From contig JALQTL010000349.1 in assembly GCA_023260935.1 (NCBI GenBank), positions 1 through 5,909 of the forward strand: a stretch of 5,909 bases of DNA, written 5' to 3'. A program made the position numbers and the translations under genes. Positions 5,583-5,909 of the stretch are shown here, in pieces (the stretch's first letter is position 1; each line of letters begins with the position of its first letter). The stretch is from Paracoccaceae bacterium. GTDB taxonomy: Bacteria > Pseudomonadota > Alphaproteobacteria > Rhodobacterales > Rhodobacteraceae. The notes below the pieces were generated by a model. The model had not been told where the DNA came from. It saw only the letters and a list, made by a program, of their open reading frames with translations, and made no database searches.

Positions 5583-5909
5583 GGGCGGGGTGGCGGCATC
5601 GGGCACGGCCCAGATCACCGGCAGGCGCGGATCGGGGCCGCAGGGGCCTTCCAGATCGGTCAGGATGACAAGCGCCGAGGGTGCGAGCCGCCGGGCAGCC
5701 GCGATCAGCGGGCGGAAATCGGTGCCGCCCCCCTGCGGCAGGTGCAGGGCGCGGATCTGGGCCGCGGCCCCTGCCCCCAGATCGAGCCGGGCCGGGGGAT
5801 GGGCGGTCTCGTCGAAGGGGATCACATGCACTTCGGCAGCCATGCGCCGGGAAATGCCGGTGATTTCGGCCAGAAACAGATCCAGGAGCGGGCCTTCGGT
5901 GCTGGTGGA
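5544..5909 (-). CDS. VWA-like domain protein (DUF2201/PF09967 type), C-terminal 121 residues
   Basis: The gene enters from the right edge; its start is outside the window, and an internal Met at 5843 is not the start. The visible 121 residues run from STSTEGPLLDLFLAEI to a TAG stop. EVHVIPFDE (26-34), GGGTDFRPLI (60-69), ILTDLEGP (82-89) and PVIWAVP (97-103) then PFGHVLAL (112-119) match the C-terminal von Willebrand factor A-like domain of the DUF2201 family as I know it. Thr63 and Asp85 would supply two of the metal-site (MIDAS) loops. The opening STS could be the end of a DxSxS motif whose Asp is just off the edge. Proteins of this type are often encoded beside a MoxR-like AAA ATPase and are thought to act as its partner. 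The end overlaps the convergent upstream gene by 39 bp. Confidence 0.8.
   Translation of the reverse strand, partial: STSTEGPLLDLFLAEITGISRRMAAEVHVIPFDETAHPPARLDLGAGAAAQIRALHLPQGGGTDFRPLIAAARRLAPSALVILTDLEGPCGPDPRLPVIWAVPDAATPPSAPFGHVLALSH

Noticed and set aside
1..5909. CRISPR array, insertion sequence, tRNA or rRNA
   Set aside because: I looked for spaced direct repeats, terminal inverted repeats with transposase motifs and tRNA-like cloverleaf or rRNA sequence, and saw none. The only tandem repeat is the short G-rich one at 4814-4863, which has no spacers.

Overview
The window looks like chromosomal DNA from a high-GC alphaproteobacterium, most likely order Rhodobacterales (Rhodobacter/Paracoccus type). 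This rests on strong GC bias at third codon positions and on how closely the encoded proteins resemble what I remember of Rhodobacterales taurine proteins. No database was searched.

Layout. The left quarter (1-1378, minus strand) is an almost complete taurine:pyruvate aminotransferase gene (tpa). It reads off the left edge, so a scan for closed ORFs would miss it. A divergent intergenic region of 300 bp follows. It holds ribosome binding sites for both flanking genes and a pair of direct repeats (CTGGACCTAT / CTGGCCCTAC, 23 bp apart) that is a candidate site for the MocR/GntR-type activator TauR. On the plus strand come tauA (periplasmic binding protein), tauB (ATPase) and tauC (permease), a complete taurine ABC importer. 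A strong stem-loop without a U-tract separates tauA from tauB, and tauB and tauC overlap by 4 bp. After tauC lies a G-rich 16-bp tandem repeat with G-quadruplex potential, then a gene for an unrecognised protein with two membrane segments. A VWA-like (DUF2201/PF09967-type) protein gene enters from the right edge on the minus strand, and its end overlaps the end of the unknown gene by 39 bp.

How they work together. TauABC brings taurine into the cytoplasm. Tpa transfers its amino group to pyruvate, giving alanine and sulfoacetaldehyde. The next expected enzyme (sulfoacetaldehyde acetyltransferase, Xsc) and the regulator TauR are not in the window. The last two genes have no visible link to taurine.

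Most unusual point. TauC is about 140 residues longer than the E. coli protein. It has an extra N-terminal membrane segment and a predicted periplasmic insert of about 120 residues. The two halves of this insert read like the C-terminal and N-terminal halves of a cadherin-like/tandem-95 Ig-type repeat in swapped order, as if a circularly permuted beta-sandwich had been placed in the first periplasmic loop of the permease.
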